Counted from the stretch's first letter, positions 28,797 through 39,672 are shown. The stretch is DNA of 64,000 nucleotides from Corynebacterium propinquum DSM 44285 (GCF_000375525.1 NZ_AQXC01000009.1:4314-68313), one strand, 5' to 3'. Notes: generated from the sequence alone by a model not told the origin. Translations and numbers: made by a program.

Positions 28797-29345
28797 TTAA
28801 TTGTCGTATTCTGCGAGAATATCTTTCCGTGCCCGCGCCACGCGTGAGCGAATCGTGCCAATGCGAACGCCCGCGATTGCTGCGGCTTCTTCGTAGGAAT
28901 AGCCCAACACTTGGGTAAGTACTAGCGCTTCACGACGCTCATCGGGTAGCGATGCGATCATCTGGCGGGTATCGATCCAGTCGCTCCAGGTGGAGGAATC
29001 TTCGTGGGTGGGCTCTAGATCTTCTAATTCAGAGTGTGATTTCCGGGGACGGGCACGCTCGTGGCGGATGTTATCGATCCAGACTCGGCGGGCGAGTGAG
29101 AGTAGCCACGTGCGTGCGGTTGAGCGCCCGGCGAAGCGGGGGAGTGCGCCCATGACGCGTACATAAGTGTCTTGGGTGAGGTCGTCGGCAAGCTCGGGGC
29201 CGGCCAGGTGGGCTAGAAAACGCCAGACGTCGTCATGAGTTTCTTTGATGAACGCGCTCAACGCTGCGCGATCACCACGGCCGGCTTGTAATGCCAGCTG
29301 CGTGGTGCGGGCGTCGCGGCTCGCAGGCGATGGTTGGGCGTTCAC
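28797..29345 (-). CDS. sigC: ECF-type RNA polymerase sigma factor, SigC
   Basis: A sigma factor of 182 residues. Region 2 reads VWRFLAHLAGPELADDLTQD and TYVRVMGALPRFAG; region 4 reads RREALVLTQVLGYSYEEAAA with the helix-turn-helix IAGVRIGTIRSRVARARK. C. glutamicum SigC, in the same place after asd and beside catalase, controls electron-transport and heme/copper functions. No anti-sigma factor gene is adjacent. The start is GTG 29345 in TTGGGCGTTCAC (complement). Confidence 0.88.
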   Translation of the reverse strand: MNAQPSPASRDARTTQLALQAGRGDRAALSAFIKETHDDVWRFLAHLAGPELADDLTQDTYVRVMGALPRFAGRSTARTWLLSLARRVWIDNIRHERARPRKSHSELEDLEPTHEDSSTWSDWIDTRQMIASLPDERREALVLTQVLGYSYEEAAAIAGVRIGTIRSRVARARKDILAEYDN

Positions 29346-29437
29346 TTAGATGAGGTTACCAGCGCCGATATTTATTCCTGAGTAGAGATTTGGGGTCTGC
29401 CAGTGTGATTGCGCACTCTTATGTATTCAAGTAGACT

Positions 29438-29477
29438 ATCAATTGACCTCATCCCCATAAGAGCGTCTAATCAATTG
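29438..29477. promoter_or_regulatory. Paired ATCAATTG repeats in the catalase promoter region
   Basis: ATCAATTG occurs at 29438-29445 and 29470-29477, 32 bases apart (about three helical turns), just before the catalase start. The second copy lies close to the AGGAG ribosome site. A regulator binding both is possible; it may be chance. Confidence 0.3.
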
Positions 29478-29497
29478 CTAACAGGAGTGAGCATTCC

Positions 29498-31045
29498 ATG
29501 ACTAAGAACATTGATGACAAGCTGGATCAGGGCCAGCGGGAGGACGCCCCAGGCACCACCACTCGCCAGGGTGGCCAGCCAATCGCCTCGGAAAACATTT
29601 CCATCACCGCCGGCCCACAGGGTCCCAACGTTTTGAATGACTTGCAGCTGATCGAAAAGCTGCAGTCCTTTAACCGTGAGCGCGTTCCAGAGCGCAACCC
29701 ACACGCCAAGGGTCACGGTGCATTCGGTGAATTCCATGTCACCGAAGACGTGTCCGCATACACCAAGGCTGACTTGTTCCAGCCGAACAAGGTCACCCCA
29801 ATGGGTATCCGTTTCTCCACCGTTGCTGGTGAGCAGGGCTCCCCTGACACCTGGCGTGACGTCCACGGATTCGCACTGCGTTTCTGGACTCAGGAAGGCA
29901 ACTTCGACATCGTCGGTAACAACACCCCGACGTTCTTCCTGCGTGACGGCATCAAGTTCCCAGATTTCATTCACTCCCAGAAGCGCACCGGTGCCTCCGG
30001 CCTGCGCGACGCTGACATGCAGTGGGATTTCTGGACTCGTACCCCTGAGTCCGCACACCAGGTCACTTACCTGATGGGTGACCGTGGCACCCCGAAGACT
30101 TCCCGTCACCAGGACGGCTTCGGCTCCCACACCTTCCAGTGGGTAAACGACAAAGGCGAGGCTTTCTGGGTGAAGTACCACTTCAAGACCCAACAGGGTT
30201 GGGAGTGCTTCACTGACGAAGAAGCCGCCGAGATGGCAGGTCAAAACGCTGACTACCACCGTGAGGATCTGTTCAAGGCCATCGAAAATGGCGACTACCC
30301 ACGCTGGGACGTCTACGTTCAGATCATGCCTTTCGACGAGGCTGAGAACTACAAGTTCAACCCATTCGATCTGACCAAGGTGTGGTACACCGAGGACTAC
30401 CCACTGCAGAAGGTGGGCTACTTCGAGCTGAACCGCAACCCACGCAACAACTTTGCGCAGATCGAGCAGATCGCTCTGGATCCATCCAACATCGTTCCGG
30501 GTACCGGCCTGTCACCAGACCGCATGCTGCAGGCCCGCGCATTCGCTTACGCGGATCAGCACCGTTACCGCATCGGCACCAACTACCGTCACCTGCCGAT
30601 CAACCAGCCAATCAACCCTGTGAACACCTATAATCACGAGGGTTCGATGCAGTACAACTTCAACGGCCCAGATCAGCCGGTCTACACGCCGAACCGCTTC
30701 GACAAGGGCGCTGGCTACCTGGATGATGGCGAGACTTCGTCGTCGAACCACACCAGCTACGGTCAGGCTTCTGACTACTACGTCAACCCAGACCCACACG
30801 GCACCGACTTGGTTCGTGCGGCATACGTCAAGCACGAGCAGGACGATGACTTCACCCAGCCACGCAAGCTGTACGAAGAAGTCATGAACGACGAAGAGAA
30901 GGACCGTCTGGCGCACAACATCACCAACGCCATGGCTGGTGTTTCCGAGGGCGTCGAGCAGCGTGTCTACGAGTACTGGGACAACGTCCACGAGGACTTG
31001 GGCGCAGCTGTACGCAAGAAGTTCGCTGAGAAGTACAAGAACTAA
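29498..31045 (+). CDS. katA: Heme catalase (clade 3 monofunctional)
   Basis: The enzyme decomposes hydrogen peroxide. The distal histidine lies in RERVPERNPHAKGHGAFGEF (His69), the conserved asparagine in FDIVGNNTPTFFLRDG, and the heme-ligand tyrosine in the ARAFAYADQHRYRIGTNY block. At 515 residues it is a normal small-subunit catalase. ACAGGAGTG is well placed before ATG 29498. Its codons are strongly biased, as expected for a highly expressed gene. A clear terminator follows. Confidence 0.95.
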   Translation: MTKNIDDKLDQGQREDAPGTTTRQGGQPIASENISITAGPQGPNVLNDLQLIEKLQSFNRERVPERNPHAKGHGAFGEFHVTEDVSAYTKADLFQPNKVTPMGIRFSTVAGEQGSPDTWRDVHGFALRFWTQEGNFDIVGNNTPTFFLRDGIKFPDFIHSQKRTGASGLRDADMQWDFWTRTPESAHQVTYLMGDRGTPKTSRHQDGFGSHTFQWVNDKGEAFWVKYHFKTQQGWECFTDEEAAEMAGQNADYHREDLFKAIENGDYPRWDVYVQIMPFDEAENYKFNPFDLTKVWYTEDYPLQKVGYFELNRNPRNNFAQIEQIALDPSNIVPGTGLSPDRMLQARAFAYADQHRYRIGTNYRHLPINQPINPVNTYNHEGSMQYNFNGPDQPVYTPNRFDKGAGYLDDGETSSSNHTSYGQASDYYVNPDPHGTDLVRAAYVKHEQDDDFTQPRKLYEEVMNDEEKDRLAHNITNAMAGVSEGVEQRVYEYWDNVHEDLGAAVRKKFAEKYKN

Positions 31046-31116
31046 TCTTCTCCAACTTCGCAGGCTCAGCTGCGGGCGGAGCTCATTCGCCTGCTAGCTA
31101 GCCCGCGTAACCGCTG

Positions 31117-31151
31117 AGGGGTCGCAACGTTTATTCGTTGCGGCCCCTTTT
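31117..31151 (+). terminator. Intrinsic terminator downstream of catalase
   Basis: AGGGGTCGCAACG (31117-31129) pairs with CGTTGCGGCCCCT, with one T-G pair, around a six-base loop, followed by TTT. Position and shape fit a catalase terminator. Confidence 0.85.
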
Positions 31152-31307
31152 CGTATGCCGGATGGATGGTGGAAGCAGCTGGATAGTGGGCGGATGAACC
31201 TGGAATAAGCGCTCGGGGCGTGTGCCTGCTTGTGATTGTTGTTGTTTATGTGACTCGCCGGGGTAGCTGCCGCACGGGAAGCTGTTTCGGAACTAAAGTG
31301 CCCGGGT

Positions 31308-32828
31308 ATGAACGATTCTTCGTCCACGGCGCACAACCAATTTCCTCCAGCACACACGGCGGCAGCGGCAGCAGGTAATAGTAGGTTTGGGGAACCACCT
31401 GCACGCGGTTCGCGTATGCGGGGGCTTGTGGCGCTGTTGGCGGTGGTATTGCCGTTGGCGGTGGGGGCGGTGATTGCTGCTATTGCCTCACTGGGCCCAG
31501 CAGATAGTTGGTCGTCGGCCGAAGAACCAACGGGAGCACCTGCGGTTGAGAATCCGGGTGTGGATACCAGCAAGTTGGTTGATGCACGTCGTGCCGCTGG
31601 ACAAGCGTCGTCGCAGGCCGGAATCTTGCAAAATGCCATCGATGAGCTGATTGGTGAACTCGAAGGCGTCGGGGGAGATACACAAGAATTAGCCGGGGCC
31701 GTAGGCGAGGCCGCGGATGGAGCTGACCGTCTGCGCCAGGGGTTGGTCGAGTTGCAAGCAGGTACTGGACAACTAGGCAACGGCGCCAGCGAGCTGGCCA
31801 ATGGCGTCGGCCAGGCGGTGGATCAAGTCGTTGGTTTTGGTGCAGTGCAAGGCCAACTCGTGGAGGCTGCTGACCGAGCAATTACAGAACTGCGCGGTGT
31901 TGATGCGCCTGAGGCGAAACAAGCAATTTCCGATTTAGAAAGCCTGCGCCGGCAGGTGGAGAATTTTAATTTCCAAACCGAGGTAGCTGATGACCTCCTG
32001 GCGATGAAAAAAGGCTCACGTGATCTAGCGAATCAGCTGAACGTTCCTGGTTATGGTTTCCACGACGGAGTCTACGAGCTAACTAATGGCTCGAAGAACT
32101 TGTCGGCTGGGCTGCAAGAACTTCGTGCGCGCGTCGACGAGGCGACTGCCGGTCTTGGTGAATTCGATAGCGGCGCGGAGCGCTTGGAGACGATGGCGCA
32201 GAGCAACAAACAAAAATCTGATGCGGTAAGCCGTGCAATCCCGGCGGGGCCGCGTGGCGAGGAAGGTGCTGAGGAACAGGCAGCACACGGAGTGTTGCCA
32301 CCAGTGGTGGCCATGTTGGTGGCCGCACTGGTGATGTTGGCAGGTGTTGTCATGGCTGTGATGAGCCAGTTCTTTGCAGCTGCTTGGGCAGTGCAGCTCG
32401 GCGGTGGTGTATTGGCCGCTGCCAGCGGCGCGGTATTGGTTGGTCTGCTGGGTGATGGTCTCAGCGTGGCGACGGTTGCGATTGCTGCAGGCGTTTCGGC
32501 GTTAAGTGCGTGGGTTGCTGCCGGGTTCACCTGGGCTTTGATGCGGATTGCTGGGATGCGCGTGGGAATAGTGATTGCCGCTGTTGCGGGCATTGCGCAG
32601 GTCGGCGTGGTTGGCTGGGTTTGGCAGGCTGCTGCGAGTGCAGAGATTGCACAAGCATGGTCTGCGCTGGCTGGATTATTGCCGCTGCATTGGTCCACCA
32701 CCGCGTTGAGCACAATTGCCAACGACGGCGAGAGTCTGGGGCTGTGGATTGCGCTCGTGGCTTTGGCCGTCAGCGCGCTGGTTGGGGTCGTTGCGGCGCC
32801 GCTGCTGAACTGGCGTCGTATGAATTAG
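31308..32828 (+). CDS. YhgE/Pip-like membrane protein with coiled-coil ectodomain
   Basis: A protein of 506 residues. One transmembrane helix (about residues 42-62) is followed by a 260-residue extracytoplasmic region with repeating heptads and Gly/Ala spacers (LAGAVGEAADGADRLRQGLV, GNGASELANGVGQ), as in YhgE/Pip and ESX-linked proteins. Five or six C-terminal helices (about 325-500) follow. Relatives include the lactococcal phage infection protein Pip, but the normal function is not known. It is not in an obvious operon. Confidence 0.75.
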   Translation: MNDSSSTAHNQFPPAHTAAAAAGNSRFGEPPARGSRMRGLVALLAVVLPLAVGAVIAAIASLGPADSWSSAEEPTGAPAVENPGVDTSKLVDARRAAGQASSQAGILQNAIDELIGELEGVGGDTQELAGAVGEAADGADRLRQGLVELQAGTGQLGNGASELANGVGQAVDQVVGFGAVQGQLVEAADRAITELRGVDAPEAKQAISDLESLRRQVENFNFQTEVADDLLAMKKGSRDLANQLNVPGYGFHDGVYELTNGSKNLSAGLQELRARVDEATAGLGEFDSGAERLETMAQSNKQKSDAVSRAIPAGPRGEEGAEEQAAHGVLPPVVAMLVAALVMLAGVVMAVMSQFFAAAWAVQLGGGVLAAASGAVLVGLLGDGLSVATVAIAAGVSALSAWVAAGFTWALMRIAGMRVGIVIAAVAGIAQVGVVGWVWQAAASAEIAQAWSALAGLLPLHWSTTALSTIANDGESLGLWIALVALAVSALVGVVAAPLLNWRRMN

Positions 32829-32928
32829 TGGTTGCATGCGAGGTGTAAGACTTAGGGCTTGTGCGAGTGAAGGTCATTTTGCATCGCAGACCAGGTGCGC
32901 CACTTCGGGCACAGTGCTATAGCGGGGG

Positions 32929-33228
32929 CTATAGCGAGATTTCTTCCGGCTCACCGTAAAACTCTTCCGGAATGGAGAGTGGGGTGGGCCCTTCTTTTTT
33001 GAACGCTTCCAGCCGAGGTTTCCACTCCTTGGGTAGCGATCCGAGCTGTTCGAGCTCATTAGTTTTGCGGTTGACCATTATGGGGCCTTTGCCGGGTTCT
33101 GGGGTTGCCGGGGCGAAAAGCCACCAGGTTTCAGTTTCAGCAGCGCCGGAAAGTTTGCCGCGGCGTTGGTAAACCCATTTGGCGGCGTCGTAAAAAGTTA
33201 GTGGTTCTAGTGAGCCTGCGGAATCCAT
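32929..33228 (-). CDS. Small cytoplasmic protein, unknown
   Basis: A protein of 99 residues beginning MDSAGSLEPLTFYDAAKWVY, with WWLFAPATPEPGKGPIMVNR and an acidic C-terminus. The aromatic-rich middle and the VNRKTNE turn loosely recall small immunity or YrhB-like proteins, but I do not recognise a family. It has no signal or membrane segment. The start codon is next to TCCATGGGGATAG and no strong ribosome site is visible. Its stop falls within a duplicated GCTATAGCG (32916-32936). Confidence 0.55.
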   Translation of the reverse strand: MDSAGSLEPLTFYDAAKWVYQRRGKLSGAAETETWWLFAPATPEPGKGPIMVNRKTNELEQLGSLPKEWKPRLEAFKKEGPTPLSIPEEFYGEPEEISL

Positions 33229-33312
33229 GGGGATAGTTTAGTAGCAGATAGTGATCTTAGCTACACCGGGTTTGGTTGCGTGATTTCAATAAAGCAATAC
33301 ACTGGGAAAGCT

Positions 33313-34782
<1,470 letters not shown>

Positions 34783-34869
34783 ACCGGTTTGCCCCCGCTA
34801 GTAAAACACGGGGAAGTGCGCGCCTCAAGGACATAGCCGGAAGCAGTTCGGTCACCAGACGCACCCGCG

Positions 34870-34908
34870 GCCGCAGCCTGCCCTCAACACGGGCTGGGTG
34901 CGGCCGTT
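34870..34908 (+). terminator. Long GC-rich hairpin after the collagen-like gene
   Basis: CGGCCGCA...GCCC (34870-34885) pairs with GGGC...TGCGGCCG (34893-34908) in 14 of 16 positions. There is no strong T-run, so it may be an inefficient terminator or a processing structure. Confidence 0.45.
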
Positions 34909-34960
34909 GGCATTTAACCCTTAACCCGCGTTCGCGTCGGGCATCACCCGCGCATAGCGA

Positions 34961-34992
34961 AAAGCCCGGGAAGGAAAATCTTCCCAGGCTTT
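34961..34992 (-). terminator. Hairpin downstream of tRNA-Pro
   Basis: AAAGCC..GGGAAG (from 34961) pairs with CTTCCC.GGCTTT (to 34992) around a short A-rich loop, with A/T runs on both sides. It probably ends the tRNA-Pro transcript on the minus strand and could also stop transcription from the left. Confidence 0.65.
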
Positions 34993-34999
34993 CTTATTG

Positions 35000-35073
35000 T
35001 CGGGGCGACAGGATTTGAACCTGCGACCCTCTGCTCCCAAAGCAGATGCGCTACCAAGCTGCGCTACGCCCCG
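35000..35073 (-). tRNA. tRNA-Pro (anticodon UGG)
   Basis: The minus strand folds as a complete cloverleaf of 74 bases: acceptor CGGGGCG/CGCCCCG with discriminator A, D arm GCGC/GCGC, anticodon arm TCTGC-TTTGGGA-GCAGA (anticodon TGG), and T arm with TTCAAAT loop. CCA is not encoded. Confidence 0.95.
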
Positions 35074-35184
35074 CCATCGCGATGAAGTATTAATTTCTGC
35101 GACTTGGATATCTTATTATAGCGCGCATAAAGAACACAAATCGGGCTACAAAAGGCTAAGAAACCGCAGCGTACGCAAGGAAAA

Positions 35185-35195
35185 CGTCGACAAGC
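35185..35195 (+). repeat. Intergenic copy of the dispersed word CGTCGACAAGC
   Basis: One of two copies outside genes. It lies directly after the end of the phosphoesterase gene (stop at 35197 on the minus strand). See the finding on the dispersed word family. Confidence 0.6.
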
Positions 35196-35196
35196 G

Positions 35197-36126
35197 TTAC
35201 GTGTCTTTTTCGGTAATGCGTAATAGTGTTGCTGATGGTCGGCAGAACAATCGCACCGGAGCATACTTCGAGGTGCCCAAGCCGTTAGACACATGCATCG
35301 CCATGCCATCGAAGTCATGCAACCCCTGGACACGATCCCGATCAATGCCGCAGTTGGTCACCAGCGCCTTGGACCCTGGCAAACACACCTGCCCGCCGTG
35401 CGTATGCCCAGACAGTGACAGCTGGTAGCCGTCGGCAGCAAACCGCTGCAACACCCGCGGCTCTGGGGCATGCAACAGAGCCAGCGCCAGATCCGCATCC
35501 GGGTTGGGCGCGCCGGCGATCTCGTCGTAGTCATCGAAGTCATGGTGCGGATCATCCACGCCGGCGACCGCCAAACGTACATTACCGACCCGGAACTCGT
35601 GCCGTCGCTGATTCGCATCAAGCCAGCCGCGCTCGATAAACGCCGCACGCATATCGCGCCACGGCAAATCCACATACGAAGGCGTGCGCTTTTTACCCGT
35701 CAGGTACCGGAATGGGTTGACCGGCTGCGGGGCCCAGTAATCATTCGTGCCCCACACGAACAACCCCGGGTTGTTGAGAAGCGGATCCAGGGCGCGGAGA
35801 ACATCGGGAACCGCGTGCTCGTCGGAAAGGTTATCGCCGGTGTTGACCACCAAGTCCGGCTGCAGCCGGGCCAGATCGCGCACCCAGGCGATCTTCGTGG
35901 ATTGACCGGGAATCATGTGCAGATCTGAGACATGCAGAATCCGGAATTCAGGCTGCCCATGGGCACTGCGTTTTTTGCCCAGAGTGCCTTGAGGTAGCAG
36001 AGGCAGCGTGTGCTCTTTGAGCTCGAAGCGGTTGAGCTCTGAGACCGCCCAGGCCAGCGTTCCAGCGCCGACCCCAATGGCGGCAGCGGTAGTGGTGGTC
36101 AGTGCAGTTTTCCACGTAATAGTCAC
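35197..36126 (-). CDS. Membrane-anchored metallophosphoesterase (YaeI/YkuE-like)
   Basis: A protein of 309 residues with an N-terminal transmembrane anchor (about residues 5-28). Calcineurin-like motifs follow: ILHVSDLHM, VVNTGDNLSD, VWGTNDYW (the usual GNHD position) and LSGHTHGGQV, which bind two metals. YaeI/YkuE-type enzymes act on lipid A precursors or other phosphodiesters at the membrane; the substrate here is unknown. It starts with GTG 36126 and lies in the conserved block before yqeY and the class A PBP, in opposite direction to yqeY. Confidence 0.85.
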   Translation of the reverse strand: MTITWKTALTTTTAAAIGVGAGTLAWAVSELNRFELKEHTLPLLPQGTLGKKRSAHGQPEFRILHVSDLHMIPGQSTKIAWVRDLARLQPDLVVNTGDNLSDEHAVPDVLRALDPLLNNPGLFVWGTNDYWAPQPVNPFRYLTGKKRTPSYVDLPWRDMRAAFIERGWLDANQRRHEFRVGNVRLAVAGVDDPHHDFDDYDEIAGAPNPDADLALALLHAPEPRVLQRFAADGYQLSLSGHTHGGQVCLPGSKALVTNCGIDRDRVQGLHDFDGMAMHVSNGLGTSKYAPVRLFCRPSATLLRITEKDT

Positions 36127-36197
36127 TCCCCCTAGTCTAGTCAGACTCGGGTGGCGAGCTCATTGCCAAGCCCGACAAGGCGAGTATGTTTGAGCCT

Positions 36198-36761
36198 ATG
36201 ACTAACAACACTGCTGACAACACCGCTGACAACACCGCTGAAAACACCGCTAACAACACTGCTGAAAACACTGCACAGGCTCGTGACCCGCAGGGGTCGC
36301 TGAAAGAGCGCATCCGTCAGGACCTGACCACGGCCATGAAGGCGAAGGATAAATCAACGACGTCCGCATTGCGCATGTTGTTGGCTGCTATCCAGGCGGA
36401 AGAAACCTCCACAGGCACCCGCACGGAGCTCACCGATGATGATGTGCTGAAGGTCATTGCCCGTGAGATCAAAAAGCGCCGTGAATCCGCCGGGATCTAC
36501 CGCGACAATGGCCGCGACGAGCTTGCCGAGGCCGAGGAAGCCGAGGTGGCAGTGTTCGAAAACTATCAGCCACGTCAGCTCAGCGACGACGAATTAGGCG
36601 AGCTTGTCGACGGCGTCATCTCCGAGGTTGCCGCCGATGCGGGGGAGGAGCTGTCCATGAAGCACATGGGCCAGGTGATGAAGGCCGCGAACGCGAAAGC
36701 CTCCGGACGCGCAGATGGTAAGCGCATCTCGGAGGCAGTGAAAGCTCGCTTGCAGGGCTAG
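36198..36761 (+). CDS. GatB/YqeY domain protein
   Basis: The conserved YqeY domain starts at LKERIRQDLTTAMKAKDKST and includes VLKVIAREIKKRRESAGIY, resembling the tail domain of the GatB amidotransferase subunit; proposed roles are in tRNA amidation, but this is not established. A tetrapeptide repeat Asn-Thr-Ala-Asp/Glu/Asn precedes it, encoded by six 12-base units (36207-36278) and absent from typical family members. ATG 36198 is chosen; an ATG at 36186 is possible. Its stop overlaps that of the convergent PBP gene. Confidence 0.85.
   Translation: MTNNTADNTADNTAENTANNTAENTAQARDPQGSLKERIRQDLTTAMKAKDKSTTSALRMLLAAIQAEETSTGTRTELTDDDVLKVIAREIKKRRESAGIYRDNGRDELAEAEEAEVAVFENYQPRQLSDDELGELVDGVISEVAADAGEELSMKHMGQVMKAANAKASGRADGKRISEAVKARLQG
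36207..36278 (+). repeat. Six 12-base tandem units in yqeY
   Basis: Units AACACYGCTGAM start at 36207, 36219, 36231, 36243, 36255 and 36267. They are in frame and encode NTAD, NTAE or NTAN repeats, the last diverging to NTAQ. The copy number could vary between strains. Confidence 0.75.
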
Positions 36762-39166
36762 AAGTTAAACAAGTTTCGCAATTCCTCGGCGGCGTTTTCT
36801 AGTTCCTGTTCAATATCGATGCCGGGTGCTGGTGGCGCCTGGTTGCCGCCGGGTGCTCCGCCACCGGTGCTATTCGTGCCGGATTGTTCGCTTGCCGACG
36901 GCGCGCGGCGGGTGGAACCGTCGGAGATGCGCAGAACAACCACGCTATTTGCGGGCCCGGTGAAATCCGCGCTGACCACACGGCCAGCGGGCATGCCGTT
37001 GCCGGCGACTCGTTCCGTACGCACTTCTAAACCGGACTCGGCCAAACGATTCCGTGCATCAGATTCACGCAATCCACGCACTTCGTCGAGCTTGGCGGCG
37101 TCGAGCCCTTGGTTAAAAGCCGGGTCAAAATTAGCGCTAACGCCGCCGTTTAATGCCGGTGGCAAATTATTCGCCATGTTATAGAACGAGCGCGCTGGTT
37201 CGGTACCGCCAAACAGATTGCCGTTTCCGCACTGGCGCACTGGGCTGGTGCACAGCGACATCGTGGTGGTGCTGTCGTTGAAGATATACGGAGCGGCCGC
37301 GATGCCGGAGTTGAATGCCAAGAAGGCAGCCGAGAAGTTTTCATTGGTGGTACCAGTTTTTGCGGCCATGGTGCCCGGGAAGCCTTCGGCAGCGCGCGCG
37401 TTGGCCGCGGTACCGGAGATTTCATCCTCGGTCATTGCTTGCGACAATGCGGTTGCGGCGTTGGAGTCCATGACGTTTTCGCATGGTGTCCGTTCCAGGT
37501 ACACCTCTTGGCCGTTGCGGTCATAGATCGCATCAATCGGGTTGGGTTCGCACCAGTTACCGCCCGAGGCCAGGGAGGCGCCGACGTTGGACAATTCCAG
37601 CGCATTAACTGGGGTGGAACCGAGCACGTAGGAGCCCAAGTTGGCATCTTTTTGGAATTGCGCGATGGAACGTTCACCATCATGGGTGCCTTCTTCGGCG
37701 TAGCTGCGCAGCCCCAAATCAACCGACAGGTCCACCACCGCTGGAACTCCCACGCGTTCCATGAGCTGGACAAATGGCGTGTTCGGGGAATGAGCTAAGG
37801 CGTCCCGCAGCGTCATCGACTCGGCAAATTCACCGAAGTTTTCCACACAGTAGCGGTTGGCCGGGCAGTTCGGTGCACCGCCATGGCCTAAGCCTTCGGC
37901 TTCGTAGCGGCGCGGCACGCTCATGTATTGCTCAATGCCCATGCCGTCTTCAATTGCTGCGGCAGCGGCAAAGACCTTAAAGACGGAACCAGCGCCGTGG
38001 CCGACTAGTGAATACGGCTGCGGCAGAATGGTTTCGCCCGCTTCTTGGTCTAAGCCGTAATTGCGTGACGACGTCATCGCCAGGATGCGGCGCGAATCCG
38101 GGCTTGGTTCTAGTACGTTCATGACCTCGGCGACGCCGTCGGCATGCGGGTCAGTGTAGGTTGAGACCGCGCGGCGTGCTTCGTATTGCACGCCCGGATC
38201 CAGGGTGGTGTGGATGTCGTATTTCCCGGCCAGTAGCTCTTCGGTGCTGATGCCGCGGTCTTCCAAGTATCGCAAGGCAAAGTCACAGAAGAAACCGGCA
38301 TCACCCGCACCGATGCAGCCATTGGACAGGGTGTCGGGAGATTCCATCACACCAAGTGGTTCAGTTTTAAAGCCGTCGGCAGCTGCCTGCTCCAAATATC
38401 CGTGATCGACCATGGCCTGCAGCACGGTGTTGCGCCGATCGGTGGCACCATCCGGGTTGGTATACGGGTTCAGGTATTCCGAAGACTGCACCATTCCCGC
38501 GAGCATCGCCGCCTGCGGAACGGACAGTTCTGCCGCCGAGATACCGAAATACGTGCGCGCGGCAGCCTCAATACCGTAGGCGTGGTTACCAAAGGGCACC
38601 AGGTTTAAATAGCCAGCCAGGATGTCTTCTTTGCTCAGACGGTCATCCAAATCGGCAGCAACGCGGATCTCGCGCAGCTTACGCGCAATCGTTTGTTCAA
38701 TGGCTTCTTGGCGCTCTTCGTCGGTGTCGGCGTCGACAAGCAAAGCCCAGTTCTTGGCGTATTGCTGGTGGATCGTCGACGCACCCTGCTGCACACCGCC
38801 AGCGGCAATATTGGTGGCTAAGGCGCGCAGGTAGCCCTGGAAATCAACGCCCTCGTGCTCATAGAAGCGGTTGTCCTCGATCGCGACGATGGCGTCTTTC
38901 ATTGCCTGCGAGATTTCCTCCGGCGGAACCTCATGACGACGCTGGCTGAAGAAATTCGCCAACACATTGCCCTCACTGTCATACATTGTGGACACACCTG
39001 GTGCGCCACCTTCTTGAATATCAGTGAGGTCAGATTCCATCGCCTGCTCCGCGCGCGCTGCACTTGCCCCGGTAATGCCGACAACCGGCGCGATGGCCGC
39101 GGCGATAACCGCGGACACACCGAGTGTTGCCAGCATTATGGTGATCATCGATTTGGAATAAGACAC
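36758..39166 (-). CDS. ponA: Class A penicillin-binding protein with PASTA domain
   Basis: A bifunctional peptidoglycan synthase of about 802 residues: N-terminal membrane anchor, glycosyltransferase domain (VAIEDNRFYEHEGVDFQGYL), transpeptidase domain with the SxxK serine in AGSVFKVFAAAAA, SxN in HSPNTPF and KTG in AAKTGTTNE, then one PASTA domain (VRGLRESDARNRLAESGLEV). The C-terminus is a Gly/Pro-rich tail. GTG 39166 is preferred because an anchored start fits; an ATG at 39148 is possible. It polymerises and cross-links the wall at the inner membrane. Its stop overlaps that of yqeY by four bases. Confidence 0.92.
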   Translation of the reverse strand: MSYSKSMITIMLATLGVSAVIAAAIAPVVGITGASAARAEQAMESDLTDIQEGGAPGVSTMYDSEGNVLANFFSQRRHEVPPEEISQAMKDAIVAIEDNRFYEHEGVDFQGYLRALATNIAAGGVQQGASTIHQQYAKNWALLVDADTDEERQEAIEQTIARKLREIRVAADLDDRLSKEDILAGYLNLVPFGNHAYGIEAAARTYFGISAAELSVPQAAMLAGMVQSSEYLNPYTNPDGATDRRNTVLQAMVDHGYLEQAAADGFKTEPLGVMESPDTLSNGCIGAGDAGFFCDFALRYLEDRGISTEELLAGKYDIHTTLDPGVQYEARRAVSTYTDPHADGVAEVMNVLEPSPDSRRILAMTSSRNYGLDQEAGETILPQPYSLVGHGAGSVFKVFAAAAAIEDGMGIEQYMSVPRRYEAEGLGHGGAPNCPANRYCVENFGEFAESMTLRDALAHSPNTPFVQLMERVGVPAVVDLSVDLGLRSYAEEGTHDGERSIAQFQKDANLGSYVLGSTPVNALELSNVGASLASGGNWCEPNPIDAIYDRNGQEVYLERTPCENVMDSNAATALSQAMTEDEISGTAANARAAEGFPGTMAAKTGTTNENFSAAFLAFNSGIAAAPYIFNDSTTTMSLCTSPVRQCGNGNLFGGTEPARSFYNMANNLPPALNGGVSANFDPAFNQGLDAAKLDEVRGLRESDARNRLAESGLEVRTERVAGNGMPAGRVVSADFTGPANSVVVLRISDGSTRRAPSASEQSGTNSTGGGAPGGNQAPPAPGIDIEQELENAAEELRNLFNF

Positions 39167-39318
39167 GATAGATACTTTACGCAGTAAAGGTGTGTGGCAA
39201 AAGCACTCACTCCCCCTGGAAGTGTGACACATTCGACAAGAACTGTGTTGCGCCCTAAACTATCCGGAACATCTCAGCGGAAACTACACCCTCGCTGTCA
39301 ACCTTGAGGAGTCACTTC

Positions 39319-39672
39319 ATGCCTGCCACGCCTGGCAACCCCCAACGCAACTCGAGCTACCGCGGAGCCTACGGCCGGAAAACGGCAAAGATCTCTGCGG
39401 CAACTGTGGAGCGTGGTGAATGGGTAGCTCAGGCCAAGTGTCGCAACGGCGACCCGGACGCATTATTTGTGCGTGGAGCAGAGCAACGCAAAGCCGCCAT
39501 GATCTGCCGACACTGCCCGGTGGTCATCGAATGCTGCGCAGACGCGCTGGATAATGAGGTGGAATTTGGTGTCTGGGGCGGGCTCACCGAGCGCCAGCGT
39601 CGGGCTATCTTGCGTAAGAACCCGCACGTGACGGATTGGGCCAGCTACCTTTCTAATGGTGGCGAGATTTAG
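39319..39672 (+). CDS. whcA: WhiB-family iron-sulfur regulator (WhcA/WhiB4-like)
   Basis: A protein of 117 residues with the four cluster-binding cysteines Cys41, Cys63, Cys66 and Cys72, the GVWGG turn (residues 84-88) and a basic C-terminal DNA-binding segment (TERQRRAILRK). Actinobacterial WhiB proteins sense redox through a 4Fe-4S cluster; the copy beside ponA corresponds to C. glutamicum WhcA and mycobacterial WhiB4, which repress oxidative-stress genes. GAGGAG lies eight bases before ATG 39319. It is divergent from ponA. Confidence 0.88.
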   Translation: MPATPGNPQRNSSYRGAYGRKTAKISAATVERGEWVAQAKCRNGDPDALFVRGAEQRKAAMICRHCPVVIECCADALDNEVEFGVWGGLTERQRRAILRKNPHVTDWASYLSNGGEI

